A stretch of 64,000 nt of DNA from Fibrobacter sp. UWR2 (GCF_002210285.1 NZ_MWQE01000002.1:359129-423128); one strand, 5' to 3'. Numbered from the stretch's first letter, positions 13,668 through 22,787 are shown. Notes: a model not told the origin generated them from the sequence alone. Translations and numbers: made by a program.

Positions 13668-15958
13668 TCCGCTGGTTTAGGCTTGCGGGCATATCAATTG
13701 CCCTCTTGGCTACATCCGTGCTGCTGGCCTGTGCTCCAAAGCAGGCTGCATCCGGTATTGCCGATGTGCAGGTGGCTGAGCCGCCTGTGAGCGATACGGT
13801 TTCCTTTGCGGAATGGTCCCTCCGGTTCAAGGTCTCCGATTCGCTATCCATCCGCCCGTCGTGGGAAAACTACCAGTATGCATTGCAGGCGATGGACAAC
13901 CAGGAATGGAACGCCGCTAGGCGCTACCTCCAGAGGTCGCTGCGCAATCTCGTTACCGAACATTTTGATTCTACCTACGCAAACGTGAGCCCGAAGGAGG
14001 ATTCCCTCTACAGGCTCAAGATGTCTGTCCTTATTATACGCGCGTTCGACGAAGTCTACCCCAACGAGGTGATTAATCCCGACGAGGGCCCGCTGGACGG
14101 TATATACCAGGATGAGAGCGTGCTCGCCGACAGCGCGGCGCTGACGAGCATCGAGGACCAGCTCGATTCCATGGATGTTGCCGATTTCACCCTGCCTGTG
14201 AAGTTCAACGAGCGCGTGATGCAGGAAATATTCTACCTCACCACCAAGGCGAAGAGCTTTACCGAGGGCTCCCTCAGTCGCAAGACGGCCTATGACTCGA
14301 TGGTTTATGCGAAGCTCGCCGAGCACAACATGCCGCGCGACCTTATCTTTCTTTCGCTGGTGGAATCCGGCTTCAAGGTGAAGGCCTACAGCCGTGCGAA
14401 GGCTTCGGGCCTGTGGCAGTTTATCCCGGAGACCGGCAAGCGCTATGGCCTGAGCGTCGACTACTGGGTGGACATGCGCCGTAACCCGGAACTGGCTACC
14501 GAGGCTGCCCTCAATTACCTTTCGTACCTGTATAGCGAGTTTGGCGACTGGCTCCTCGCGATGGCCGCCTATAACTGCGGTGAAGGCCGAATCCGTCGCG
14601 AAATCCGTGAATGGAAGGCCGACCCGACCCACGACACGACTCTTCCCGTATCTTACTGGGACCTGGAACTCCCGAAAGAGACCATGCACTACGTGCCGCG
14701 TATCCTTGCGGCAATGGTCATCGGACATTACCCCGACCAGTACGACATGAACGTGAAGCAGACTTTCCGCCCTCAATTCGATACGGTCACCGTGTTCGAC
14801 TCGTTCCCGCTCGAAGAGGTTGCGAAACTCCTGAAGGTCCCCGAGGATACCCTCCGTACCCTGAACATGGAACTCGTGATGTGGTGTACGCCCCCAAATA
14901 CGGATTCATACCTGCTCAGGCTTCCTGTCGGAACCCGTTCGGCATTTGTCGAGGGCTATGACAGGATGCAGAAGAACAACTTCTCGAGCTGGCACCACCA
15001 CAAGGTCAAGAAAGGCGAGAACCTCGGTGCCATTGCCCGCCAGTACGGTATCACGGTCACGGAACTCCGCCAGGCGAATGACCTGAAGAACGATAAACTG
15101 CGCCAGGGCAAGACCCTGCTTATTCCGATCAAGGTCACGCCGCGCAAGTCCTCGGGCAAGAAGCCCATGAAGGTCCGCACCTACGTGGTGGAACTTGGTG
15201 ATAACCTCGCGTCTGTTGCCCGCCAGTTCGGTGTTTCGCAGGAATCCTTGCGCCTATGGAATTCCCTCGATGCCGCAGCGGTCATCAAGCGCGGCGATAC
15301 GCTGTACGTCTCGAAACCCGAAATGCGCCCCTCGGGAGAATCCAGGAAGATTGAACTCAAGAAGGGCGAACGCTACGTGGTAGGCGAGGGCGATACCTAC
15401 GCCAATATAGCCCAGGCACTGGAAATCCCGGTTGCACTCCTGATGCAGGCGAATGGAGGATTCGTGAAGCGCCTTTCTATTGGCGATTCGCTGGTCGTGC
15501 CTGCCTACACACCGCCCAAGAAGCCGAAATATGTAGCTGCAGACAAGAATGCCGCGGGCAAGGGTGCAAATGCCAAGAAGGCCGACGCCAAGAAAGACGA
15601 CAAGAAGCCTGTGCTCAAGGGCAATACCTACGTGGTGGAATCGGGCGACAACTTGTACTACATCTCGAAGAAGTTCTCCTGCACGGTCGAAGACCTGATG
15701 AAGTGGAACAACCTCTCCAACGCGAATATCCATCCGGGCGATACGCTCGTTGTGCGTGGCGGAGCGACGAAGGCCACTGCGGGTACCGCCAGTACGGCCA
15801 AGTCGGGCGAGTTTATCACCTACACGGTGAAGCAGGGCGATTCCCTGTTCGATATCGCCAAGAGCTACAAGACGACAATCGACAGCATCGTCAAGTGGAA
15901 CAACCTGGCCGATACCAAGATAAAGGCCGGCGACAAGCTGAAGATCAAGAAACCCTAA
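13664..15958 (+). CDS. MltD-like membrane-bound lytic murein transglycosylase with five LysM
   Basis: A 764-residue lipoprotein (signal ending in LLAC) that should cleave the glycan strands of peptidoglycan in the periplasm. The SLT domain near residues 215-330 shows LSLVESGFKVKAYSRAKASG with the catalytic Glu, GLWQFIPETGKRYGL and AYNCGEGRI. Five LysM modules begin near residues 443, 505, 569, 655 and 719 (for example VKKGENLGAIARQYGI). E. coli MltD carries two, so this protein has an unusually long wall-binding tail, with a Lys/Ala linker near residues 625-650. The start codon is GTG, overlapping the previous stop. Confidence 0.9.
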   Translation: MIRWFRLAGISIALLATSVLLACAPKQAASGIADVQVAEPPVSDTVSFAEWSLRFKVSDSLSIRPSWENYQYALQAMDNQEWNAARRYLQRSLRNLVTEHFDSTYANVSPKEDSLYRLKMSVLIIRAFDEVYPNEVINPDEGPLDGIYQDESVLADSAALTSIEDQLDSMDVADFTLPVKFNERVMQEIFYLTTKAKSFTEGSLSRKTAYDSMVYAKLAEHNMPRDLIFLSLVESGFKVKAYSRAKASGLWQFIPETGKRYGLSVDYWVDMRRNPELATEAALNYLSYLYSEFGDWLLAMAAYNCGEGRIRREIREWKADPTHDTTLPVSYWDLELPKETMHYVPRILAAMVIGHYPDQYDMNVKQTFRPQFDTVTVFDSFPLEEVAKLLKVPEDTLRTLNMELVMWCTPPNTDSYLLRLPVGTRSAFVEGYDRMQKNNFSSWHHHKVKKGENLGAIARQYGITVTELRQANDLKNDKLRQGKTLLIPIKVTPRKSSGKKPMKVRTYVVELGDNLASVARQFGVSQESLRLWNSLDAAAVIKRGDTLYVSKPEMRPSGESRKIELKKGERYVVGEGDTYANIAQALEIPVALLMQANGGFVKRLSIGDSLVVPAYTPPKKPKYVAADKNAAGKGANAKKADAKKDDKKPVLKGNTYVVESGDNLYYISKKFSCTVEDLMKWNNLSNANIHPGDTLVVRGGATKATAGTASTAKSGEFITYTVKQGDSLFDIAKSYKTTIDSIVKWNNLADTKIKAGDKLKIKKP

Positions 15959-15965
15959 AAAAAGT

Positions 15966-15991
15966 AAAGGCGACCTTAAGGCCGCCTTTTT
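15966..15991. terminator. Terminator between convergent genes
   Basis: AAAGGCGACC and GGCCGCCTTT pair over ten positions with one mismatch around TTAA, with T or A runs on both sides. It serves the transglycosylase gene and the outer-membrane protein gene. Confidence 0.75.
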
Positions 15992-16007
15992 GCATTAGAA
16001 CTAGGCT

Positions 16008-16787
16008 CTAGAACAGGTCTATCGTGAAGTTCACGTAGGGCTGCAGGAAGGCATCGAAATCGAGCATGAATTCATCGCCATCCTTGTTGTCCGAAATGGG
16101 CTGTTCGTAGTAGGTGTGGAAGTATTCATGCGTATTGCGGATACCGCCGGCAATGGTCAGCGCATGGAACGCAATCCGCAGGCCTGCGCCGTAGGTGTAG
16201 CCCCAGATGGCGGGGGCAAGGTACTTGGAATCGTTCTGGAAGAACGTCTTGCCCGTGATGCCGCCGGCAAAGCCGTAGAGCTTGCACATGAACTGGTAAT
16301 TATAGCTGGTGAACAGCGGGACGCCGAAATCTACGCCAATCTGGGCAAGCGCAATGTGAATCTTGTGATGGCCCTTGACATCTTCCTTTTCGACGGGTAC
16401 GTTCCATCCGTCGTACTCGATTTCCATCTCTTCCTGTAGCCTGTAGCCTTCCTTGAGGTTCCTGTCCTGGTAGTCCACGCCCAGGAACTGATAGGCGAGT
16501 ATGGCGTAGATACCGACATAGTTGTTGAAGGGGAGGATGCCCGTACCACCGAAGGTGTACGTATTGCTCACGTCGATGTCGTACTTGCGGTTGTTAACCT
16601 TGTAGGACCAGTTTACGTTGCCCATCTTGATGTTCGTGAACTCGACATAGGGGCCGATGGCGAAGCGCTCCTCGTACTCGTCGGTGTCGCTCTTTTGGGA
16701 AGCGGCCATGGAATTGTCGATGAAGACGGTGTCAGCCTGGGAAAAGGCGCAGGCGGCAAGGACAAAAGCAAATATTTTTTTACTCAT
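16008..16787 (-). CDS. Secreted beta-barrel-like outer-membrane protein
   Basis: A 259-residue protein with a cleavable signal peptide (MSKKIFAFVLAACAFSQADT). The rest alternates polar and aromatic residues in short strands (PYVEFTNIKMGNVNWSYK, GIYAILAYQFLGVDY, YGAGLRIAFHALTIAGGIR) and ends in PYVNFTIDLF, with the terminal Phe expected of barrels inserted by BamA. A small outer-membrane barrel is likely. No family is recognised. It is a single gene with an AT-rich upstream region. Confidence 0.6.
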   Translation of the reverse strand: MSKKIFAFVLAACAFSQADTVFIDNSMAASQKSDTDEYEERFAIGPYVEFTNIKMGNVNWSYKVNNRKYDIDVSNTYTFGGTGILPFNNYVGIYAILAYQFLGVDYQDRNLKEGYRLQEEMEIEYDGWNVPVEKEDVKGHHKIHIALAQIGVDFGVPLFTSYNYQFMCKLYGFAGGITGKTFFQNDSKYLAPAIWGYTYGAGLRIAFHALTIAGGIRNTHEYFHTYYEQPISDNKDGDEFMLDFDAFLQPYVNFTIDLF

Positions 16788-16898
16788 AGTGGTAAATTTA
16801 ATTTTTTTGAAAAAAAATTGTTTTCATGTGGATAAACTTGGGAAAAAAAGTGTAGTTTTAGTGGCAGAAGAACAAAAATCACCCTTTGGAGTAAAAAA

Positions 16899-17672
16899 AT
16901 GAAGAAAACACTTCTCGGAATTTGTGGCCTCGGTCTCGCCTTATCCCTAGTCGCCTGTGGCGATGATGTCAATTTTAAGGATCCTGCCTCCGTGCAGAAG
17001 TTCCTTGCCAAGAGCGATCCGCAGGGAGTTCGCAAGGCTCTCGAAACCAAGCATATTGCTCTTAACGCCAATAACTTCATTAACTATGCCTTCAACAGCG
17101 ATACCCTCATGATGACCGTGTTCCTGAAGGCCGCTTTCGAAATTGATGCCGCTGCCGATAATGGCAACAACGCTGTCGCCATTGCCGCGAACAAGGGTAA
17201 CGTGATGGTGCTGAACTACCTCTTCGACCATGGTGCCAAGGCCAACGTCAAGAACAGCCTCGGCGAACCCGTTCTCGACAACGCCGTGATGATGGGCAAT
17301 ACCGACGTGGTGAAGATTCTCATCGACCAGCTCAAGAAGGAAGGCGCTGATCCGGCTTCTCTCGGTACAGGCGTGCTTATCGCTGCCAAGACGGGCAAGG
17401 TTGACATGCTCCAGGTTCTCGCCGACGCCGGCGCTCCGCTCGACAACCGCGGCCCGGACGGTTACCTCCCGATTCACTGGACGGTCAAGTCTGGCAACTA
17501 CGACGCCATGATGTTCCTCATCGAGAAGGGTGTCGACGTGAATGCCAAGTGCGGCCAGGGCTACTCCGTGCTCGACTGGGCCACCAACGAAGGCTACACC
17601 CGCCTGATCAAGGCCCTGAAGAAGGCTGGCGCCAAGAACACTCCGCAGTACTTCAAGGATTCCAAGAAGTAA
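16899..17672 (+). CDS. Ankyrin-repeat lipoprotein
   Basis: A 257-residue lipoprotein (signal ending LSLVAC) made almost wholly of about five ankyrin repeats, for example NAVAIAANKGNVMVLNYLFD, PVLDNAVMMGNTDVVKILID, LPIHWTVKSGNYDAMMFLIE and SVLDWATNEGYTRLIKALKK. Ankyrin stacks bind proteins; a periplasmic or outer-membrane partner is expected but cannot be named. TTGGAGT precedes the ATG as ribosome site. A strong terminator follows, so the gene is separate from the TonB operon. Confidence 0.85.
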   Translation: MKKTLLGICGLGLALSLVACGDDVNFKDPASVQKFLAKSDPQGVRKALETKHIALNANNFINYAFNSDTLMMTVFLKAAFEIDAAADNGNNAVAIAANKGNVMVLNYLFDHGAKANVKNSLGEPVLDNAVMMGNTDVVKILIDQLKKEGADPASLGTGVLIAAKTGKVDMLQVLADAGAPLDNRGPDGYLPIHWTVKSGNYDAMMFLIEKGVDVNAKCGQGYSVLDWATNEGYTRLIKALKKAGAKNTPQYFKDSKK

Positions 17673-17696
17673 GCCGTAATTATTGCATTTTTTCAC

Positions 17697-17728
17697 AAGG
17701 AACCGTGGTCTAATGGCCACGGTTCTTT
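17697..17728 (+). terminator. Terminator after ankyrin lipoprotein gene
   Basis: AAGGAACCGTGG pairs with CCACGGTTCTTT (one G-T wobble) around an 8-base loop, followed by T-rich DNA. Because the next gene starts 14 bases on, it may also act as an attenuator for the TonB operon. Confidence 0.75.
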
Positions 17729-17729
17729 G

Positions 17730-17735
17730 TATTTT
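17730..17735 (+). promoter_or_regulatory. -10-like box before TonB-system operon
   Basis: TATTTT ends six bases before the ATG at 17742, the spacing seen at many starts here. It overlaps the terminator T-run and no -35 is evident. Confidence 0.3.
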
Positions 17736-17741
17736 TCGCTT

Positions 17742-18533
17742 ATGAAATTTTCCTTCACGAACTTACTTTTATGTGTAGGGCTTTCTGCAGTCCTGTGCAG
17801 TGCGCAGGAAACTGTCGAAAGCGTCCGACGTCAGATCAAAGCGGTAGAGGCCGAGACCAGCCGAGAAAAGAGCATGCATGATGCGGAAAAGAAACGTCAT
17901 GCGGAATTTGTCGAGGTCGGCCGCAAGAAGGTGCAGGCCCTCGCTTCGCAGAACAAGACACTCAAGGCCGAAATCGATTCCCTCAAGGCGGAACTTTCGC
18001 ACATTTCCGAAGTGCGCCAGAAGACGATGGGCACAGTGCGCTGGTACGAAAGCCGCAAGGTAAAGTACAACGAGTCCTTCGCGAAGGTCATCGATTCGCT
18101 GGTGCCTGTTTTCGAGTCGGACTTCCCTTACCGGAACGAGGAAACCGTAAAGAGCGTAAAGGAGATTGCCGACCAGCTCCACAAGGGCGTCATCGAGGCT
18201 GACGATGCCCTGAACCGCACGCTCGAAGTCTTTTATGACCGCATAAGGCTTGGTTATACGACCGAGGTGTGGAAGGGATTTTTGCAGGTGGATGCGCGCA
18301 GCGTGCCTGGAACATACCTGCGTTACGGTGCTGTGGCCTCGATATTCGTGAGCAACGACGGCAACGACGTGCTCTGGCTTGCCCGTACCGCCGATGGCGG
18401 ATACACCTGGAAGAATGTGTCCGATGACCTCGCGATGCGTACGGTACTGAAGGACGTGATGAAGGTTGCCGAAGGGAAAACGGCGCCGAGACTCGTGACC
18501 ATTCCGGTCGCCTTCCCGAAGGAGGCCGAATAA
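17742..18533 (+). CDS. DUF3450 periplasmic coiled-coil protein of TonB system
   Basis: A 263-residue protein with a signal peptide (MKFSFTNLLLCVGLSAVLCS ending before AQE). A long coiled coil spans about residues 25-100, then a globular part with VWKGFLQVDARSVPGTYLRYGA and LWLARTADGGYTW. This is the DUF3450 (PF11932) pattern. Members head TonB2-type clusters in Vibrio and other Proteobacteria, where they join the TtpC/ExbB complex in the periplasm. Its stop overlaps the next ATG by one base. The ATG at 17742 is preferred to an earlier one inside the preceding terminator. Confidence 0.8.
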   Translation: MKFSFTNLLLCVGLSAVLCSAQETVESVRRQIKAVEAETSREKSMHDAEKKRHAEFVEVGRKKVQALASQNKTLKAEIDSLKAELSHISEVRQKTMGTVRWYESRKVKYNESFAKVIDSLVPVFESDFPYRNEETVKSVKEIADQLHKGVIEADDALNRTLEVFYDRIRLGYTTEVWKGFLQVDARSVPGTYLRYGAVASIFVSNDGNDVLWLARTADGGYTWKNVSDDLAMRTVLKDVMKVAEGKTAPRLVTIPVAFPKEAE

Positions 18534-20044
18534 TGAAGCGTGAAATGTGGAATATGAAACGGGTTCTTCCGTCCTTTGCCTTGATTGCCTCTCTTGCCTT
18601 ATTCGCTCCCGCAGTCCATGCGCAGCAGGCTTCCGACATCGATGCGGTGAAGAAGCGCGCCGAACTCAATAGCGCGAAGGCCGACCTGGAAGAGGCCCGC
18701 AAAAAACGTGACATGGCGGTAGCCGCCCGCTGGAAGGACCGCGAGACGGCGAACCAGGAACGCGAGATGTTCAACGAGAAGTACCAGGAGAGCAAGGAAA
18801 AGGTCGATGCGTTGATGTCGGAACGTGCCCGCCTGTTCGAGGATGTGCGCGTTGCCCGCGAAGACCTGGCACAGGTGAAACTCCAGGCCGAAAAGGCTCG
18901 TGCTGAGTACTTGTCCCTTGCTGCTGGCCCCGAGCGCCTCGAGACGCTTGCAAAGTTCCAGGAACAGGGTGTACCGTTCAAGGTTGCTGAACGCGTAGAG
19001 ATCCAGAACAAGGTGAAGAAGGAAATGTCGCTCTACCGCGACGACCCGCTGCGCATTGCGAAGGGCGTGCTCGATGCGGCGCGTGCCGAGATGGCGTTTA
19101 CCCGTGAGTCGAATGTCGAGAAGGCCGACCTGATGTTCGGTTCTGCCGTTGCGCAGGGCGACCGCATGCGCCTGGGTGGCCTCTATGCCATGCAGATGGC
19201 GAGCACCGTCGATATCAACGGGCTCCACCCGGCGGCGTTGATGCTCCCTGTTGCAGGCGAAAAGAAGCGCGTGTACAGTTGGCAGGAAAACCTGACTCCC
19301 GAGACGAAGAAGAATATTGCGAAAGTATATGCGAACGTGAACGATTCCGCGTTCGTGATGGTGCCGGTGGACGTGCTCCTGAGTACGGAACTTTCGAGCG
19401 AACTGGCGAACCATACGGAAACCACCTGGAAGGACGACTTCAAGCAGTTCTTCAAGAATGGCGGTATCCTGATGTACCCGATTGCGACATTGTTCGGGCT
19501 CGGGCTCCTGATATTCCTCATCAAGTTCGTATGGATCATGGTGGCTAGTTTCGGCGGGCTTTCGGCGCGGCGCGCGCTGAAGGCACTCGAGAAGGGCGAC
19601 GTGGAGACAGCGCGCGTACAGTCCGCAAAGTCCCACGGCAAGGTAGGGAAGGTGTTGCGGACTGTACTGGGTAAGGATTACCCGGGCCGCGCCCCTGCAG
19701 AAAAGGCCCTGGAAGAACTCTTCTCTGCCGAAGTCCCGAAGATTGAATCTGGCCTTACCTGGGTCTCCGTGTTTGCTTCTACCGCACCGCTCTTGGGCCT
19801 CCTGGGTACGGTGATGGGTATGATTGAACTCTTCGACGTCATCACGATGCACGGCACCAGCGACCCGAAACTCCTTGCGGGCGGCATTTCCATTGCCCTC
19901 GTGACTACGGAAGCGGGCCTTATGGTGGCTATCCCGCTGCAGCTGTTGCACACGTTCCTCGTGAACCGTTGCGATGCATTGCGCAGCCGTATGGAAAAGG
20001 CCGGGCTTGCCGTGCTCAATGCCCTCTGGATAAAGGAAAAGTAG
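18533..20044 (+). CDS. TtpC-like MotA/TolQ/ExbB protein with periplasmic extension
   Basis: A 503-residue inner-membrane protein. A signal-like start (VLPSFALIASLALFAPAVHA) leads to a long periplasmic coiled coil (about residues 35-135) and then the MotA/TolQ/ExbB proton-channel domain in the C-terminal 200 residues, with GLTWVSVFASTAPLLGLLGT and GGISIALVTTEAGLMVAIPL. The architecture matches TtpC, needed by Vibrio TonB2 systems besides ExbB2/ExbD2. It overlaps the DUF3450 gene and precedes the second ExbB by three bases. It probably couples proton flow to the TonB protein encoded downstream. Confidence 0.85.
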   Translation: MKREMWNMKRVLPSFALIASLALFAPAVHAQQASDIDAVKKRAELNSAKADLEEARKKRDMAVAARWKDRETANQEREMFNEKYQESKEKVDALMSERARLFEDVRVAREDLAQVKLQAEKARAEYLSLAAGPERLETLAKFQEQGVPFKVAERVEIQNKVKKEMSLYRDDPLRIAKGVLDAARAEMAFTRESNVEKADLMFGSAVAQGDRMRLGGLYAMQMASTVDINGLHPAALMLPVAGEKKRVYSWQENLTPETKKNIAKVYANVNDSAFVMVPVDVLLSTELSSELANHTETTWKDDFKQFFKNGGILMYPIATLFGLGLLIFLIKFVWIMVASFGGLSARRALKALEKGDVETARVQSAKSHGKVGKVLRTVLGKDYPGRAPAEKALEELFSAEVPKIESGLTWVSVFASTAPLLGLLGTVMGMIELFDVITMHGTSDPKLLAGGISIALVTTEAGLMVAIPLQLLHTFLVNRCDALRSRMEKAGLAVLNALWIKEK

Positions 20045-20047
20045 CCC

Positions 20048-20737
20048 TTGATTACGGGCGTTGATCAGAATTCGCTTTTCGAAGCGGCCATGAACATCCT
20101 CCTCAGGGGAGGGTGGGTGCTTGCGCCTATCTTCTTGCTCGGGTGGTTTGGCTGGTTCCTGATGCTCGAACGCTACGGCTACTACTTCATGCTCAAGGGC
20201 CGGTCCGTTTCTGCATTCTGGAAGAACCTGCAGAGGAAGGGCGAGTCCGTTGCGTTCAATTCGCTCGGCAAGCGCCCCTACGGGTATTTCTATGCGCTGG
20301 CAAGTGACGTGCGGCAGTATCGCGGGCTGGGCCCCGTTGCTGTGCGCAATGCGATGGAGGCTACGCGCCACCGCATATCCGTGAACCTTTCCAAGTCGCT
20401 CAAGACCATTTCTACATGCGCCGCACTTGCGCCCATGATGGGCCTCTTGGGTACGGTCTCGGGCATGGTGCATACCTTCGAGACCATACAGCAGTTCGGC
20501 TTCGGGAACCCGGTGCTCCTTGCCGACGGCATCTCGGAAGCACTCCTGACGACGCAAGCGGGCTTGCTTGTGGCTTTTCCGCTGATGCTTGCCTACAACT
20601 ACCTCTCCAGTTGCGTAGAGAAGGTTGAGGACAGCGCCTGGAGCGAGGCGTTGAAATACGAATCGTATGTTTTTGAAAATGGCGCGGCAGAACCGGCCGA
20701 TTCCATCGCGGAGCGTTCCGCGGAGGAGGATAAATGA
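20048..20737 (+). CDS. exbB: ExbB-type proton channel subunit
   Basis: A 229-residue MotA/TolQ/ExbB protein with three membrane helices: WVLAPIFLLGWFGWFLML, then STCAALAPMMGLLGTVSGM and GISEALLTTQAGLLVAFPLM. With ExbD it forms the proton-driven motor that powers TonB. A TTG start at 20048 with an AAAGGA ribosome site is chosen; ATG 20090 is the alternative and would lose only 14 residues. The stop overlaps the exbD ATG (ATGA). Confidence 0.85.
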   Translation: MITGVDQNSLFEAAMNILLRGGWVLAPIFLLGWFGWFLMLERYGYYFMLKGRSVSAFWKNLQRKGESVAFNSLGKRPYGYFYALASDVRQYRGLGPVAVRNAMEATRHRISVNLSKSLKTISTCAALAPMMGLLGTVSGMVHTFETIQQFGFGNPVLLADGISEALLTTQAGLLVAFPLMLAYNYLSSCVEKVEDSAWSEALKYESYVFENGAAEPADSIAERSAEEDK

Positions 20738-21138
20738 GTTTTATACGTAAAAGGACACGCGATGCGGGCGGAATAGATGTTTCGCCGATGCTCGACATGG
20801 TGTTCATCCTGCTCATCTTCTTTATCGTGACATCGACGTTCACGCGCGAGACGGGTGTGGACGTGACGAAGCCGAAGGCAAGTTCCGCGAAGGAACTCGC
20901 GAAGGAAAGCATATTGATAGGCGTGACGCGCCAGGGTACGATACACATCAACGAGACCCAGGTGAACCTTTCGACCTTGAATACGGTGTTACGCCAGATG
21001 ATGGCGGAAGCTCCAGATAGGCCCGTGATTATCGTGAGCGACCGCGATGCCCCCAATGGCGTGGTGGTCGATATCCTTGACGAATGCAACCTGGCAAAAG
21101 TCCGCAAGGTTTCCATTTCCGCAAATAAAGAGGAGTAG
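20734..21138 (+). CDS. exbD: ExbD/TolR-family motor subunit
   Basis: A 134-residue single-pass inner-membrane protein with the family pattern DVSPMLDMVFILLIFFIVT-like: IDVSPMLDMVFILLIFFIV carries the membrane-embedded Asp that takes part in proton transfer. The periplasmic domain follows (EDINLP-like part replaced by VDVTKPKASSAKELAKE). It starts inside the exbB stop and ends at the tonB GTG (TAGTG). Confidence 0.9.
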   Translation: MSFIRKRTRDAGGIDVSPMLDMVFILLIFFIVTSTFTRETGVDVTKPKASSAKELAKESILIGVTRQGTIHINETQVNLSTLNTVLRQMMAEAPDRPVIIVSDRDAPNGVVVDILDECNLAKVRKVSISANKEE

Positions 21139-21779
21139 TGCTCGATTTTCTCGCTAAATATTTCCGGTTCCCGGCGGCATTCGTGCTCTCGTTTATCGTG
21201 AGCGCGGTGTTCTTCCTTGCGATTCCGGTGCTGAACGCCCTACTTTTCGACAAGGGCGTAAAGACGGAAAAGGAACTCGATACCGTAACGGAAGTAGAAG
21301 TACTCGTGAGCGAGAAGAAGCCCGAGGTAAAGCAGAAGGTGATTCGCACCATCGTGAACCCGAACCCGTTCAAGATTACCTCGAATATGGGTGTATCCCG
21401 TAGCCAGAATTTCCAGATGGACCTTTCGCTTGCTCGCGGTGCGGCAGGCGATGGCGTTGCCGTAGGTACGGGCTCGATGGAGAACGTGGTTTACGAAGCG
21501 GGCGAGGTGGACGAACAGGCACAGGTTCTTAAGGAAGTCCAGCCGACATTCCCCGCACGAGCTAAGAAACTCGGTGTTTCGGGCTACGTGAAGGTAATGA
21601 TCGTTATCGACGTATATGGCGACGTGGCGCAGGCAAGCGTAATGAGCCTCGACCCTCCGGGCTACGGTTTCGAGAACGAGGCCCTGAAGGCTGTAAGGCA
21701 GTGGAAGTTCAGTCCCGCGCACTTGGGCGGATATCCCGTGGCACAGAAGGCCACAAAGGAGTTCCGCTTTGTTAAGTAG
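21138..21779 (+). CDS. tonB: TonB energy transducer
   Basis: A 213-residue protein with one N-terminal membrane helix (AAFVLSFIVSAVFFLAIPVL), a short periplasmic linker without the long Pro/Lys stretch of E. coli TonB, and a C-terminal TonB domain: VQPTFPARAKKLGVSGYVKV, IDVYGDVAQASVMSLDPPGY and AVRQWKFSPA. It transmits the motor force to outer-membrane receptors. The start is GTG, overlapping the exbD stop, with AAGAGGA as ribosome site. Confidence 0.85.
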   Translation: MLDFLAKYFRFPAAFVLSFIVSAVFFLAIPVLNALLFDKGVKTEKELDTVTEVEVLVSEKKPEVKQKVIRTIVNPNPFKITSNMGVSRSQNFQMDLSLARGAAGDGVAVGTGSMENVVYEAGEVDEQAQVLKEVQPTFPARAKKLGVSGYVKVMIVIDVYGDVAQASVMSLDPPGYGFENEALKAVRQWKFSPAHLGGYPVAQKATKEFRFVK

Positions 21780-22737
21780 GTTTCTGTGTTTGTTGTTGCT
21801 TGCCGTGCCGATTTTCGCGGCGGAGGATTATTTCTTCAAGGCGAATGAACTTTACGACCAAGGAAAGTTCAAGGAAGCGGTACCGCTTTACCGTGCGGCG
21901 ATTGACGAGGGCCGTTACGAGCCCTTCGCGTGGTTTAATCTAGGCAATGCGCTGGTGCAGCTCGACCGCAAGCAGGTCGCGATGGTGGCCTACAGGCGCA
22001 CCGTGGAACTCCTGCCGAATTTCGAGAAGGCTTGGATGCTGCTGGGCGACCTCTACTACCTCGCAGATTCTCCGGGCGATGCGATTGCGGCCTACAAGCG
22101 TGCCATTGAACTCGGGGTGGAATCTGACCACGTGCACTTCGCGCTTGCGGAATGTTACCTGAAGGGCCGAGACTGGACGCTTGCGCAGAAGAACTTCGAA
22201 CGCGCCTTGCAGCTGAACCCTGACCGCATGGATGCCTGGTACGGGCTTGCCGAAGTCTACGAAAAACTGGGCGATTACGAATACGCCATCAAGACCTTGC
22301 AGAACGCACTCCAGATGACGGCTACCGCGGGTGCCGACGTCCACTTTACGCTCGCGTATTACTACCGCAGCATGGATTCCACGCGGCAGTCCCTGAACGA
22401 AATGGAGAACGGCCTGCTGATGGACCCGGAAAACGTTTCCGCCCGCCGTTACCTTGCGCAGATGTACGTGCAGAACAATTCCCCGTGGATGGCGATTTTT
22501 ACGCTGGAAGAAGGCCTGCGGCACAACAAGGGCAAGGGCGACCTCAATTTGGATTTGGGGCAGATTTACTTTAACCAGAAGCGCTATGATGAAGCGTTCG
22601 AATGCTACATGAAGGCCTGGCTTGCAGGCAGTTCGCAGGGCCGCATCGGTGCCGAGAATGTGGGCCACGTGTTCTCCAACGCGGGCGATACCGAGAAGGC
22701 AGAAAGTCTGTACAAGCGAATCCGCGAGAAAAAGTAA
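21769..22737 (+). CDS. TPR-repeat periplasmic protein of TonB operon
   Basis: A 322-residue protein with signal peptide MLSRFLCLLLLAVPIFA and about seven tetratricopeptide repeats (for instance PFAWFNLGNALVQLDRKQVA, VHFALAECYLKGRDWTLAQK, MDAWYGLAEVYEKLGDYEYA). TPR proteins end many DUF3450/ExbB/ExbD/TonB2 clusters and probably scaffold the complex in the periplasm. The start is TTG inside the tonB gene end, with AAAGGAG as ribosome site. It closes the six-gene operon. Confidence 0.85.
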   Translation: MLSRFLCLLLLAVPIFAAEDYFFKANELYDQGKFKEAVPLYRAAIDEGRYEPFAWFNLGNALVQLDRKQVAMVAYRRTVELLPNFEKAWMLLGDLYYLADSPGDAIAAYKRAIELGVESDHVHFALAECYLKGRDWTLAQKNFERALQLNPDRMDAWYGLAEVYEKLGDYEYAIKTLQNALQMTATAGADVHFTLAYYYRSMDSTRQSLNEMENGLLMDPENVSARRYLAQMYVQNNSPWMAIFTLEEGLRHNKGKGDLNLDLGQIYFNQKRYDEAFECYMKAWLAGSSQGRIGAENVGHVFSNAGDTEKAESLYKRIREKK

Positions 22738-22787
22738 TCTATACGGCGCATATTTTTTATATTTCACAACACAAATCTACGGAGAAA

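Noticed and set aside
22602..22787. Extension of the two-domain FISUMP gene into the TPR gene
   Set aside because: The lipoprotein signal peptide and ACGGAG site start at 22788.
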